A DNA stretch of 20,184 nucleotides from a virus: IMG/VR virus record IMGVR_UViG_3300036785_000807, positions 1 to 20,184 of that record, one strand, 5' to 3'. Below, piece by piece: positions 12,184 through 19,912 of this stretch. The translations under genes were made by a program, and so were the position numbers. The notes beneath the pieces were generated by a model. The model was given only the letters and a program-made list of their open reading frames with translations, searched no databases and was not told the origin of the DNA. How positions within the stretch are numbered: position 1 is the stretch's first letter; each line of letters begins with the position of its first letter.

Positions 12184-12617
12184 CTAGCGCGCCTTGTTCG
12201 CTCGGGCGATCTCCTCGGCCTCGGCCTGCATCAATCGCACCATGGCGGCGAAGTCAGCGTCACCGAGCTCGTCGGCCTCGGCCGGCGTCATGCGGTAGTA
12301 CCGGCAGAAACGGGCCCGGGCGTCGGCGATGTCCCGTTCATAGGGTTTTCGTCCGCCACCTCGACCTCAACGTCGTAGGCGTGCATCCACAGCGACGTCG
12401 GGTCGCGCTCGGGGTAGTCACGGAGCAGGGCGCGGAAGGCGACGATGCGGAACGGGGCGTTACGCGCCAGGGCCTCGAAGTCGACGCCCTCGATCTTGGT
12501 CACCAGGTCGAGGGTGCGCTGGGACGGCAGGCGCGAACTGAACGCCTGGGTGACGGTCACCAGCGTGGGCAGCAGCTCGAGGGCTGTGGCGGGGGCCGGC
12601 TCGAGCGCGTCAGTCAT
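12184..12617 (-). CDS. Tail assembly chaperone, frameshifted long form (G-T)
   Basis: Joining the first 91 codons of the short chaperone to the overlapping -1 frame gives a 144-aa product ending at 12184. The -1 frame is open from a TGA upstream of the slip region. It reads KPYERDIADARARFCRYYRM, then a helical stretch TPAEADELGDADFAAMVRLM to a charged end. No independent start fits well and it ends exactly where the tape measure begins, the classic lambda G/GT arrangement. The long form is expected to bind tape measure and tube protein during tail assembly. The exact slip position is inferred. Confidence 0.75.
12288..12617 (-). CDS. Tail assembly chaperone, short form (G-like)
   Basis: This 109-aa protein is the unshifted product. 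It is acidic and helical: TALELLPTLVTVTQAFSS, then LDLVTKIEGVDFEALARNAP and FRIVAFRALLRDYPE, matching small tail chaperones upstream of tape measures. The last 18 residues (MNGTSPTPGPVSAGTTA) are low-complexity and come from the region where the -1 frame encodes a better protein. Its ATG lies 8 nt inside the gp10-like gene. Confidence 0.85.
   Translation of the reverse strand: MTDALEPAPATALELLPTLVTVTQAFSSRLPSQRTLDLVTKIEGVDFEALARNAPFRIVAFRALLRDYPERDPTSLWMHAYDVEVEVADENPMNGTSPTPGPVSAGTTA
12345..12351 (-). promoter_or_regulatory. Probable -1 frameshift site CGAAAAC
   Basis: In the 0 frame this reads GAC GAA AAC CCT; slipping back one base gives CGA AAA CCC. It is the only A-run in the window where both frames are open and lies a few codons after the -1 frame's last stop. 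It is not a canonical XXXYYYZ heptamer, so efficiency is uncertain. Confidence 0.5.
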
Positions 12618-13047
12618 GGACGGCCTCGGCGTTCGTGGTCTCGTTCGACCAGGCGAACGAGTCGAAAGCACGCTGGGACGCCGCGCCATAGATCGCGGCC
12701 GCGGTCGAGGCCCACGCCTCGGCGGCAGGGTACAGGTAGCGCCCGCCGCTGACGTACTCACGGCCGCCCGGGTAGCCGCCGAAGTCGACCGGGCCGGCGT
12801 AGGGCAGCGCCTTGGAGCCGACACGTACTGCAGCGCCCGAGCGCGTGCCACTCGTACGGACGCTGCCGGCCAGACGCCCCGAGACCTGCGGATAGCTCGA
12901 GCGGGCCGCGGCGGCGACCGGCTCGGCGGCCTGCTTGCCGGCCTGGCTCAGCGCCGTGTTCAGCGGACCGGCGTCGGCACACAGGCGGTTGGCGTCACGC
13001 ACCAGGGCGCGCAGGCCGATGACGTCGACGGTCGGCGTTGCCGGCAC
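12610..13047 (-). CDS. HK97 gp10-like tail/neck protein
   Basis: This 145-aa protein matches the HK97-gp10-like family of neck or tail-completion proteins. It has a basic helical start (LRALVRDANRL), then AAEPVAAAARSSYPQVSGRL and AGSVRTSGTRSGAAVRVGSK. It then shows the diagnostic LPYAGPVDFGGYPGGREY and YLYPAAEAW segments. Such proteins join the connector to the tail tube or terminate it. It sits after the major tail protein, whereas the gene usually precedes it. GTG 13047 shares a TAGTG junction with the preceding tiny gene. Confidence 0.82.
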   Translation of the reverse strand: MPATPTVDVIGLRALVRDANRLCADAGPLNTALSQAGKQAAEPVAAAARSSYPQVSGRLAGSVRTSGTRSGAAVRVGSKALPYAGPVDFGGYPGGREYVSGGRYLYPAAEAWASTAAAIYGAASQRAFDSFAWSNETTNAEAVHD

Positions 13048-13139
13048 TAATGCCGCCCGATGCCGAGCCAGGTCAACAGCGAGACGCCCGCCAGCACGCC
13101 GACCTCGACGAGGAGGATGATCGTCTGGGTGGTGGTCAC
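13047..13139 (-). CDS. 30-aa membrane peptide in the tail operon
   Basis: GTG at 13139, stop TAG at 13047-13049. The peptide is MTTTQTIILLVEVGVLAG followed by VSLLTWLGIGRH: one hydrophobic helix with a short basic end. It starts within the major tail gene's stop (TAGTG) and ends within the next gene's start by the same TAGTG pattern, so it exactly fills the gap between two structural genes. A membrane peptide here is unusual. Its role is unknown; it might be a tiny holin-like or tail-assembly accessory. Confidence 0.5.
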   Translation of the reverse strand: MTTTQTIILLVEVGVLAGVSLLTWLGIGRH

Positions 13140-13858
13140 TAGGCCTTGCCGACGACCCAGGCCGAGCCCGACCAGTGCGCGCCGATGAGGTCGGCGGTGA
13201 TCACGTACTGGCCCGTCGCCCAGGCCGTCGCCGGGGTGGCCGTGATGCCGGTGAGCGCGACCAGGTTGGCCGGCACCGTCGCGCCGGAGGGGCTGTAGAA
13301 GCCGGGGAAGCCGGCGGTCGCCCCGGTCGCCGCGATGGCGCCGTTGTTGACCGTCCACGGGCCGGTTAGGTCCCAGGTGATGGCCACCTCTGAAAGGACC
13401 CCGGCGTCTCCGACCAGGATGTCGAAGGGCTGGGGGATGATCTGACCCGTGATGATCGGGTTGTTGGCGCTGGCGACGAGGCTCGCGTGCGGGCGGACCT
13501 TGAACGTCGAGGGCGTGCCGCCGGTGAGGTACTGCTGAAGCGCCTGGTTCAGCGTCGCATAGGTCGCGCCGCTGTCGAAGGTCTGATGAAAGGTCATCGT
13601 CTGGTGGTAGATCGTCGTGCCGACGACGTTGAACTCTCCGCACAGTGACACGACGCTCTGAAGCTTGTTCTCCGCCTTCAGCTCGATGTGCTTGACGAGA
13701 CAGCGGAGGTTGACCCCGTTGAGCTCGTAGTAGGCGTCGTTCAGCACGAGCGGGTTGGCTACGGGCGGTACGGGGTCGCCTGTGGCGGTGACGCTGGCGT
13801 CGAGCTGGCCGGGCGCCTTGTCGAGCACGGCGCCGCCGTTCTTCTCTGCTGGGCTCAT
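13139..13858 (-). CDS. Major tail (tube) protein
   Basis: This 239-aa protein forms the stacked rings of the tail tube. It begins with a variable 30-residue head, then the tube domain: LVLNDAYYELNGVNLRCLVK, EFNVVGTTIYHQTMTFHQTF and VRPHASLVASANNPIITGQI, with LSEVAITWDLTGPW closing. The last 55 residues (from GFYSPSGATVPAN) form a separate C-terminal extension ending HWSGSAWVVGKA, like the add-on domains many actinophage tail proteins display outside the tube. AAGGGAGAACC before ATG 13858 is a good ribosome site, in keeping with high expression. Confidence 0.85.
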   Translation of the reverse strand: MSPAEKNGGAVLDKAPGQLDASVTATGDPVPPVANPLVLNDAYYELNGVNLRCLVKHIELKAENKLQSVVSLCGEFNVVGTTIYHQTMTFHQTFDSGATYATLNQALQQYLTGGTPSTFKVRPHASLVASANNPIITGQIIPQPFDILVGDAGVLSEVAITWDLTGPWTVNNGAIAATGATAGFPGFYSPSGATVPANLVALTGITATPATAWATGQYVITADLIGAHWSGSAWVVGKA

Positions 13859-13868
13859 GGTTCTCCCT

Positions 13869-14249
13869 TCACATTCGGATCTCTAGGGTCAGATCGGCCG
13901 CCAGGACCTCGGCGCCGGCGACGCTGAGCCGGCGCCAGTTGCTCTGGGTCGTGACCTGAGCGACCTGCACGGTGCCCGACAGGTTCGGTGCCGCGTCGAG
14001 GGCGCTGCGTCCTTGGGCCAGCAGCTCGTCGAGCGTGTCGGGGTCGAACGGCCCGGCGTAGGCGCCCACGATGAACTCGACCAGGTCGATCCCGAAGGAG
14101 CTCGTCGCGTAGGTCACCGTCCGCGGGTAGCCGCACACATAGGCCGGCGGATTCAACGTCTCGGGCGGCGTGGCGAAGGCCGACACGCTCACGTCCATGG
14201 CACCGAGCAGGCCGGCGATAGCGGAGGCGACCGGGGCGCGTTGCCACAT
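13869..14249 (-). CDS. Tail completion / terminator-like protein
   Basis: This 126-aa protein has the alpha/beta pattern of tail-terminator or neck proteins. It begins with a short helix (ASAIAGLLGAM), continues with TLNPPAYVCGYPRTVTYATS, IDLVEFIVGAY, a helical DTLDELLAQGRSALDAAPNL segment and ends with the strand EVLAADLTLEIRM. It directly follows the connector gene and precedes the major tail protein, the normal place for a head-tail joining factor. Family assignment is by layout only. The gene starts immediately after the upstream stop (TGAATG). Confidence 0.68.
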   Translation of the reverse strand: MWQRAPVASAIAGLLGAMDVSVSAFATPPETLNPPAYVCGYPRTVTYATSSFGIDLVEFIVGAYAGPFDPDTLDELLAQGRSALDAAPNLSGTVQVAQVTTQSNWRRLSVAGAEVLAADLTLEIRM

Positions 14250-14624
14250 TCAACCGAACACCAGCGGGCCCACCGCGCTATAGAGAGACTCGACGTCGGA
14301 GTCGTAGCGCCCGACACGCACGACGCCGACGTCACCGAATCCGATGGTGCCGTCGATGGTGTCGCGCCGGCGGTAGACGCGGGCAGCGTGGATCAGGCAG
14401 GCCTCGTGCGCCGCGTCGGGCAGGACGGTGGTGTCGCCGGGGTAATTGGGTACGCGGCCCGGGCCGAACGTACCGTCCCCGTTGTCGACCAGGTGGCTCC
14501 CCGTCCGGCGCTGGCCGTAGTCGATGGCGGCTGAGAGGGCGGTTTGAATAACCCCGTCCTCGGTCGGGTCCGGTTGCATCCGTAGCAACGTCCGGACCTC
14601 TTTGAGCGTCGGCCATACCGCCAT
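14250..14624 (-). CDS. Head-tail connector (gp6-like)
   Basis: This 124-aa helical protein matches the gp6-like adaptor that docks under the portal: TLKEVRTLLRMQPDPTEDGV with IQTALSAAIDYGQRRTGSHL at the start, and LPDAAHEACLIHAARVYRRR with FGDVGVVRVGRYD following, ending with DSDVESLYSAVGPL. The pattern of N-terminal helices plus RVYRRRDT...G is typical of actinophage connectors. It overlaps the upstream gene's stop as TGATG. Confidence 0.82.
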   Translation of the reverse strand: MAVWPTLKEVRTLLRMQPDPTEDGVIQTALSAAIDYGQRRTGSHLVDNGDGTFGPGRVPNYPGDTTVLPDAAHEACLIHAARVYRRRDTIDGTIGFGDVGVVRVGRYDSDVESLYSAVGPLVFG

Positions 14625-15037
14625 CAGACGAATGTGAACCCGTTGGCCACGGTGACGTTGCCCCGTGGGTTCAGCACGACCACGTTCACTGCGCCGGCGG
14701 CGTGGGCCGGGCTAATGCACGTGACCATGCCGTCGTTGTTGACGAGGAACCCGGTCGCCGCCGTGCCGCCGAAGGTAACGCCGGTCGAGCCGGTCAACCC
14801 CTCGCCGTTGATGGTGACGCCGGTACCGCCGGCAATCGGGCCACCGTTCGGGACGATGGAGTCGACGCCGGGCGTCGCCGCCAAAGTGCCCCACTGGTCG
14901 CGACGAACCAGGAGCGTCGTGGCATTGGGATACCAGTGCCAACTTCCCGACAGCGCCAAGGCTGTCGGGAAGTCAGTACCGGGTGCGCTCGACGTGGCCT
15001 CGCCCCACGAACCTCGAGGCTTGAGCGTCCACGTCAT
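14624..15037 (-). CDS. IPT/TIG-domain protein, head decoration candidate
   Basis: This 137-aa protein has a short N-terminal region followed by one IPT/TIG (immunoglobulin-like) domain at about 58-137: SIVPNGGPIAGGTGVTING, then EGLTGSTGVTFGGTAA, MVTCISPAHAAGAVNVVVLN and the final TVANGFTFV. This fold usually binds surfaces or other proteins. Encoded directly after the major capsid gene (TAAATG), it is best explained as a capsid decoration protein or head fibre. It is small and has no signal peptide. Domain call is confident; decoration role is inferred from position. Confidence 0.78.
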   Translation of the reverse strand: MTWTLKPRGSWGEATSSAPGTDFPTALALSGSWHWYPNATTLLVRRDQWGTLAATPGVDSIVPNGGPIAGGTGVTINGEGLTGSTGVTFGGTAATGFLVNNDGMVTCISPAHAAGAVNVVVLNPRGNVTVANGFTFV

Positions 15038-16393
15038 TTACTTGCCGCCGTTGGCCTTGCGGCCGTTGGGCGCCTCGTCGGCCTCGGGCCCGGTGTCCTC
15101 TTCGACGGCGGAGGGGATCACGAGACCGGCCGGTGGCGTCAGCGGCACGAAGGCCGCGCCGGCGAGCGAGCCGAAGGCGACATAGCCGCCATAGGCGACC
15201 TGCACACCCAAGATGCTCGGCTCGATCACACTCAGCAGCCCAATGACCTCCTCGTAGACCTCGAAGAGGGTCGAGGGCCCGACGATGCACGTGCCGGCGG
15301 GGAAGGTCGGCACCACGATCCGGGGCAGGCCCAGAATGTCGCCCCGGAACGACGACAGCGAGGCGCCGCCGGCGTCGCCCGGGCCCGAGGAGTCACCGCC
15401 TACGGCGGCGTCAGCGGGAAACACCACCCTGGCCACGTCGACCAGTGAGCCGAGGGCGGCCCAGACGTCGAGGCTGCACCAGATCCGGTCGGGCATCATC
15501 TTGGCATTGACGTAGCTGTCGGCCGCGGCCAGATAAAGCGCCTTGGTCCAGTCAGCCAGCGTGTTCGTCGCCACCGCCACCGCGGTATGCGTGGCCGCCG
15601 TCTGGAAGGCCGTGGCCACCGCGGTCTCTGTCTGTACGGCGTAGACGTTGGCCAGGTCGCGGACCAAGATGTCCCAGGCGGCCGGGCTGGTCCAGTCGAT
15701 GTCCTGTCTCGAGATGTCCACCGTGCCGCCGTAGGTGGCCTTAGCGAAGCTCACCGGCGAGATGACCATGGCCGTGGACGAGAGCTGGGTCTTCTCTCCC
15801 GCCCCGGCGGCCTGCACACCGACGCTCGTGTGCGTGGTGATCTTGGGCCGGGTGAACGTGGCGCCGGGGATGCCGGCGAGCCCCCGGGCGCCGCCGAGCG
15901 ATGTGATCAGCGGCCGGAACGTGTCAATGAGATCGACCACGCCGCCGACGATGGGCGTTGGCAGGATGCCCGGGGTGTTCGTCGTCTTCTGGTCGGCCAC
16001 GACGCGGAATTGAGCGATGCGGGCCTCGGCGTCGTGGTCGATGACCCCGCGCTCGGTGAGGCCGCGGGCGCGCAGCAGGTCGACCACGTAGGCGCCGGGA
16101 GAGCGGTACTCGGGCGCCCGGTCGCCCCCGTCGACGCGGCGCGGCTGGGCGGGCAGGGCGGTGCGCGGCATGGCGGCGATGGTGCCGGCGTGCGTGTCGC
16201 GCAGCGACTCGATGGCGGCCAGGGGCTCGATCTGCGCGTCGAGCTCGGCCACGCGCTGGCGGCAGGCCTCGAGCAGCGAGCGCTCGGCCTCGACGAGGTC
16301 GCGGCCGTCGGCGGCCACCTGGGCGAGTAGCGCGTCCATGTTCTCGAGCTGGGTGGCGCGCTGGGCGTAAAGGGATTCAAGGACAGGGTTCAC
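15038..16393 (-). CDS. Major capsid protein (HK97 fold)
   Basis: This 451-aa protein begins with a coiled-coil delta-domain (about 5-65; LESLYAQRATQLENMDALLA and AERSLLEACRQRVAELDAQI) that acts as internal scaffold and is removed by the protease encoded upstream. The HK97-fold core follows: PIVGGVVDLIDTFRPLITSL with GATFTRPKITTHTSVGVQ, then FAKATYGGTVDISRQDIDWT and LADWTKALYLAAADSYVNAK, with the P-domain MMPDRIWCSLDVWAAL. The tail (about 430-451) is charged and disordered. GTG 16393 has GGAGG eight bases before it, the strongest late ribosome site; upstream frame is not used. Confidence 0.92.
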   Translation of the reverse strand: MNPVLESLYAQRATQLENMDALLAQVAADGRDLVEAERSLLEACRQRVAELDAQIEPLAAIESLRDTHAGTIAAMPRTALPAQPRRVDGGDRAPEYRSPGAYVVDLLRARGLTERGVIDHDAEARIAQFRVVADQKTTNTPGILPTPIVGGVVDLIDTFRPLITSLGGARGLAGIPGATFTRPKITTHTSVGVQAAGAGEKTQLSSTAMVISPVSFAKATYGGTVDISRQDIDWTSPAAWDILVRDLANVYAVQTETAVATAFQTAATHTAVAVATNTLADWTKALYLAAADSYVNAKMMPDRIWCSLDVWAALGSLVDVARVVFPADAAVGGDSSGPGDAGGASLSSFRGDILGLPRIVVPTFPAGTCIVGPSTLFEVYEEVIGLLSVIEPSILGVQVAYGGYVAFGSLAGAAFVPLTPPAGLVIPSAVEEDTGPEADEAPNGRKANGGK

Positions 16394-16536
16394 GGTAGGG
16401 ACCTCCGCATCGGTGACACTTTGGGCGCTTCGGGTGCGCTGACGTGTCTCTCGCCGTGGCCGGCGGGTGGGCGTCGACGTGGTCGGCGCCCGGGCCGGAG
16501 GCCGGGGGCAAGCGGCGGGGTCGGCCGCGGGCCTTG
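16394..16536 (-). other. Intergenic gap between protease and capsid genes
   Basis: This 143-nt gap, very GC-rich, is the longest in the late block. I see the capsid ribosome site (GGAGG, about 16402-16406) and no clear promoter. One - strand frame is open through it and ends near 16382 with a CHRCGGPYREPCP sequence, but it has no usable start, so it is not called. Confidence 0.4.
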
Positions 16537-17211
16537 CTAACGCGAGTGTAGGTCGGCGGCGATGCGCTGCCAATGATCCAACAGCGGGGTCGGCTTGTCG
16601 GCCAGCCAGGCCCGGCGGTCCTCGCCGGTATACGTGCGCCGGGCCGAGCGCACCATGGAGACCTGGGCGTCGGCGAAGGCCGGGGTCGGGGTCAAGCTCA
16701 CCTCGAGCAGGCGTGATTCGAGGCGGGTCACCCGGTCCATGTGCTCGGGCCCGGCGGTGGGGTCCCATTCGTCGCCGTCGAGCAGCTCCCATTTCGAGCG
16801 GATGGGCTGAAAGCCGATCGACAGGCCGGTGAGGTCGCCAGAGCGGGCCAGCTCGCCGGCCTGCTGGGCCTCGGGCGTGTCGTTGAGCTTCCAGACCCCG
16901 TGCAGGCCGTCGGCCTCGTGGCTCCACTGCTCGGCGTGCCCGGCCGGCCACGAGCGGTTGTCGTGGAACAACAGCAGCGGCAGGGCCTTGGCCGTGCCGC
17001 CCCGCGTCGAGCGCTCGAGCGACTTGAAGGCGTGGGTCTCGACGAACCAGCCGACGTCGGCCGGGGTGTCATAGGGCACGGCGCGGCCCTCGATGTAGTG
17101 GCTGCCGACCCGGCCGGTGTCGCGCAGCTCGAAGGTCGAGCGGTAGGCCGGGTGTTGCTCCGCGTTGCCGTCGGGCCCGGGGTTGGATGCGGTGGCGTCG
17201 AAGGTTCTCAT
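16537..17211 (-). CDS. Capsid maturation protease (HK97-type, S78)
   Basis: This 224-aa serine protease cleaves the capsid scaffold domain during head maturation. The family pattern is clear: YIEGRAVPYDTPADVGW, ETHAFKSLE, then LPLLLFHDN with catalytic His83, GDLTGLSIGFQPI with nucleophile Ser131, and LLEVSLTPTPAFADAQV with the conserved Glu170. After the domain a charged tail runs to the stop. ATG 17211 overlaps the portal stop (ATGA), with GGGAGGACC about 12 nt before it. The gene order portal-protease-capsid is that of HK97. Confidence 0.92.
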   Translation of the reverse strand: MRTFDATASNPGPDGNAEQHPAYRSTFELRDTGRVGSHYIEGRAVPYDTPADVGWFVETHAFKSLERSTRGGTAKALPLLLFHDNRSWPAGHAEQWSHEADGLHGVWKLNDTPEAQQAGELARSGDLTGLSIGFQPIRSKWELLDGDEWDPTAGPEHMDRVTRLESRLLEVSLTPTPAFADAQVSMVRSARRTYTGEDRRAWLADKPTPLLDHWQRIAADLHSR

Positions 17212-18407
17212 GGTTGGGCTGGTCCTCCCTCGGCAACGGGTGGTATGACGCCCGTGCCCTGGTCCGGTGGCGTGGCGACCGACACGACGGCGAGCGGGTC
17301 GCCCTGGGCCGTCGGCAGGTCCATGTAGGCCCGGGCCTCGGCAGGGGTCACGATGCCCGCGCCCACCAGTGTGGCCATGGCCGTCGCCGTCGTCATCAGG
17401 TCGTCGCGGAGCAACTGGTTACGGTCGAAGTGGATGCTCTGGCCCCGGGGCAGCCAGGCGTCGGACCACACATCCTCGAAATCGGCCAGGACCGGCTCGA
17501 GCGAGGTGCGCAGGATCTGTTGGTACTGAGGGCCCGCGGTCTTGTACGTCATGCCCTGGACGGCGGCACCGAGCCAGTACGAGTCCAGGTTGAACATGTT
17601 GGCCACGTCGGTCAGCGACATACGGCGGGCCTCGGTGAGCTGCGTGTCGGCCGGGCTCCACGCCAGCGGTTGGATGACCGTGCCGTTGGGCAGGATGGCC
17701 GGCTCGCGGGTGGCGCCGCCGTAGGTGGTGAGCCAGTTGGCCTTGGCCTCGGTGGCGACGTCCTGGGTCAGCGTGGCCTGGGGCGTGATGATGGCGACAG
17801 AGGGCACCGCGCCCGAAGACAGGGCCGAAGACTCGAAGATCTCCTCAGCCGCCACCCGGTTGAGGCTGCCCATGTGCTCTTCGACGACCCCGACACCGCG
17901 CACGGGGTAGAACCGGTCGGCGCCGCGGCGTACGTGGACGACGTCGGCGTTGGGCACCTGGTAGCCGAGCAGGTAGTAGCCGACGTTGTTGGGGTCGGGC
18001 GGTGTCCATGAGATGTAGACCCACGAGGCCGGCCACCACGTCACCGCCAGCGGCCAGCCGTTCACGTCGCGGGCGGTGACTTGCGCGATGGCGTTGCCGT
18101 TGAGCAGATAGTCCTCGACGGAGACCCCGACGAACCAGGGCCCGCCGCGGTTGGGGTCGGGCCGGCTCAACAGACGCGGCCGGGGCAAGGGGTCCGCGCC
18201 CCGGTAGACATTCATGGGCATCTGTTTGACCATGCCGCCGTAGAGCGCGATACAGCGCCCGACCGAGGGGATCGCCCGCGCCGTGCTGGCGTCCCAGACG
18301 TAGGGCCCCGGTGCGCCCCAGCCGACGACCGACCCGGCCGGCGGGATGAGCGAGCCCGAATCCCGGGGCGCGACCGCCCGGCCGACCTGGTAGGGCGCGA
18401 TCGTCAC
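17208..18407 (-). CDS. Portal protein
   Basis: This 399-aa protein forms the dodecameric portal through which DNA enters and leaves. Visible family segments are ARAIPSVGRCIALYGGMVKQ near the start, VGVSVEDYLLNGNAIAQVTA, VVHVRRGADRFYPVRGVGVV and the clip/stem region AEEIFESSALSSGAVPSVAI. Later come MSLTDVANMFNLDSYWLGAA and MTYKTAGPQYQQILRTSLEP to FEDVWSDAWLPRGQSIHFDR. GTG 18407 is chosen as the nearest start that keeps the domain; no strong ribosome site is present and the gap to the terminase stop is 50 nt. The frame is open further upstream within the terminase gene. Confidence 0.88.
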   Translation of the reverse strand: MTIAPYQVGRAVAPRDSGSLIPPAGSVVGWGAPGPYVWDASTARAIPSVGRCIALYGGMVKQMPMNVYRGADPLPRPRLLSRPDPNRGGPWFVGVSVEDYLLNGNAIAQVTARDVNGWPLAVTWWPASWVYISWTPPDPNNVGYYLLGYQVPNADVVHVRRGADRFYPVRGVGVVEEHMGSLNRVAAEEIFESSALSSGAVPSVAIITPQATLTQDVATEAKANWLTTYGGATREPAILPNGTVIQPLAWSPADTQLTEARRMSLTDVANMFNLDSYWLGAAVQGMTYKTAGPQYQQILRTSLEPVLADFEDVWSDAWLPRGQSIHFDRNQLLRDDLMTTATAMATLVGAGIVTPAEARAYMDLPTAQGDPLAVVSVATPPDQGTGVIPPVAEGGPAQP

Positions 18408-18457
18408 CTCACGGCGGGTTGGTGGCCATTTTGGACCCAACCCTACGCCGCGAACCC

Positions 18458-19912
18458 TCAGTAAATACGGAATTCGCCCGGCGCCGGGGCGTGGTCGAAG
18501 GCCCACAGGGCGACGGTGGCGGCCGTGAGTGGCGCGATGGATGTGCCCGACTGGCGCCGGCCCCACGCCCAGGCGTCGCCGAGCGAGCGCCGGGCCGCTC
18601 CCGCGGCCGCCGCGTCCATGGCCTCATGGCGCCGTATCCCGACGGTGGGCGGCTCGGCACAGACGGCTTCGAGGAACGAGGCGCAGGCGGCGGCGTAGGC
18701 CTTGGATTCGAGGCCTTCGAGCGCGAGACCGCCCCGGGTGGCCACGTCCGCGATGTCGAGGGCCGGGCCGGCCTTGTCGTAGGCGACCACGCTCGGGCGC
18801 CAGCGCTCGACGAGCTCGGCCAGGCGCTCGGGCACCCAGCCGGCGCCGTCGCGGTAGTCGACGACCTCTACGTGGCCCTGCGCGGCCCCGTCACGCCATC
18901 CGGCCACAATCGCCGCGTCCGAGCGATCCACGGCCACGTCGAAGGCCAGAGCCATCTCCCCGGGGCCAGGAAGGTCGACAGCGTCCTCGGCGGCGGCCCG
19001 CCACGCCTCGAGCGGGATGACCCGCGAGGTGGACGAGACCCAGCGGTTGCCGTAGGCACGGGCGAACTCGTCGGGCCCGAGCATCTCGAGGGCGCCGGCC
19101 ATGGCCTCGGCCCCGATGGTCTGCCCGTAGGCGGGGTGATAGAGCGGCCAGGACGCCGGCTCGGTCGGGTCGAGGTGGTCGGGGCAGGCCCACTCGAAGA
19201 AGGCCACGCCCTCGCGCCGATCGGCGGCGGCGGCGGCCCGGCCGGCCTCGACCGTGCCCAGCCACCAGGTGCTCGTGGCGTCGCCGGCCGTTGACACCTT
19301 CCAGACCTGGGCGTTGGGCCGGGTAGCGGTGGTCGGCACCACGGCGGCGTCGAGGGCCCGGCCGTGGACCAGGTCGAAGGCCCAGGGCTCGTCCACTACC
19401 ACCAGGTCGCTGACCTTGGAGTGCAGACCGTCGGGCGTCGGCGGGAAGGGCCGGATCAGGCCGCCCGAACGCAACCACTTGATGTGCTCGGTACCGGCGG
19501 CGCGGCGCAGGTAGACATTGGGCACAAACGGCGCGAGCAGCGGCCAGTGCTCGTTGATCAACCAGTCCACGGCGTGCTTGCCCGTTTGCTGGGTGAACCA
19601 GGCCCGCGCCATCGGCACGATCAGCGCCCGGTGGTCGAGCACGACGCCGAAGAGAAGCGACTTCCCGCTCTGCCGGGGGACGGTGATGATCACGAGCTGG
19701 TAGGCGAAGCGCCCTGCGGCGTCGACCTCGAGGGCGACGTCGGCCACGTAGCGCTGCCAGCCCATGAGGGGTTTGCCCATGGCCTCGGCCAGCGTGGCGA
19801 CGGCGCCGCCGAAGGTCAGGCGTTCAGGACTGCGGCAGGTCGCTCGAGCCGGTGCCGGCCCGAGAGAGCTCGACCAGGAGATTGTCGAAAGCGTCGACGG
19901 GCTTGACGCCAC
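18458..19912 (-). CDS. terL: Terminase large subunit
   Basis: This packaging motor has an N-terminal ATPase with Walker A at about residues 78-85 (VPRQSGKS counted from ATG 19912), Walker B at about 171-176 (VVVDEPW) and a coupling-like STAGDA segment. A C-terminal RNase H-like nuclease follows, with ALAFDVAVDRSDAAIVA as its first acidic motif and SVVAYDKAGPALDI later. It cuts and translocates DNA into the portal. The start is uncertain. RLTFGGAVATLAEAMGKPLM, before ATG 19780, looks like part of the conserved domain, so the true start lies upstream and overlaps terS; ATG 19912 is the first in-frame ATG but CTG or other starts near 19820 are possible. Confidence 0.92.
   Translation of the reverse strand: MASSPSTLSTISWSSSLGPAPARATCRSPERLTFGGAVATLAEAMGKPLMGWQRYVADVALEVDAAGRFAYQLVIITVPRQSGKSLLFGVVLDHRALIVPMARAWFTQQTGKHAVDWLINEHWPLLAPFVPNVYLRRAAGTEHIKWLRSGGLIRPFPPTPDGLHSKVSDLVVVDEPWAFDLVHGRALDAAVVPTTATRPNAQVWKVSTAGDATSTWWLGTVEAGRAAAAADRREGVAFFEWACPDHLDPTEPASWPLYHPAYGQTIGAEAMAGALEMLGPDEFARAYGNRWVSSTSRVIPLEAWRAAAEDAVDLPGPGEMALAFDVAVDRSDAAIVAGWRDGAAQGHVEVVDYRDGAGWVPERLAELVERWRPSVVAYDKAGPALDIADVATRGGLALEGLESKAYAAACASFLEAVCAEPPTVGIRRHEAMDAAAAGAARRSLGDAWAWGRRQSGTSIAPLTAATVALWAFDHAPAPGEFRIY

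Noticed and set aside
16382-16536. Possible protein or frameshift extension of the protease ending in a CHRCGGPYREPCP motif
   Set aside because: No ATG, GTG or TTG start with a ribosome site and no slip sequence at the protease stop; the composition is what GC-rich spacer would give.
18409-18426. Six-residue frame (MATNPP) just before the portal start
   Set aside because: Too short to support as a leader peptide; probably chance, although it ends just before the portal GTG.
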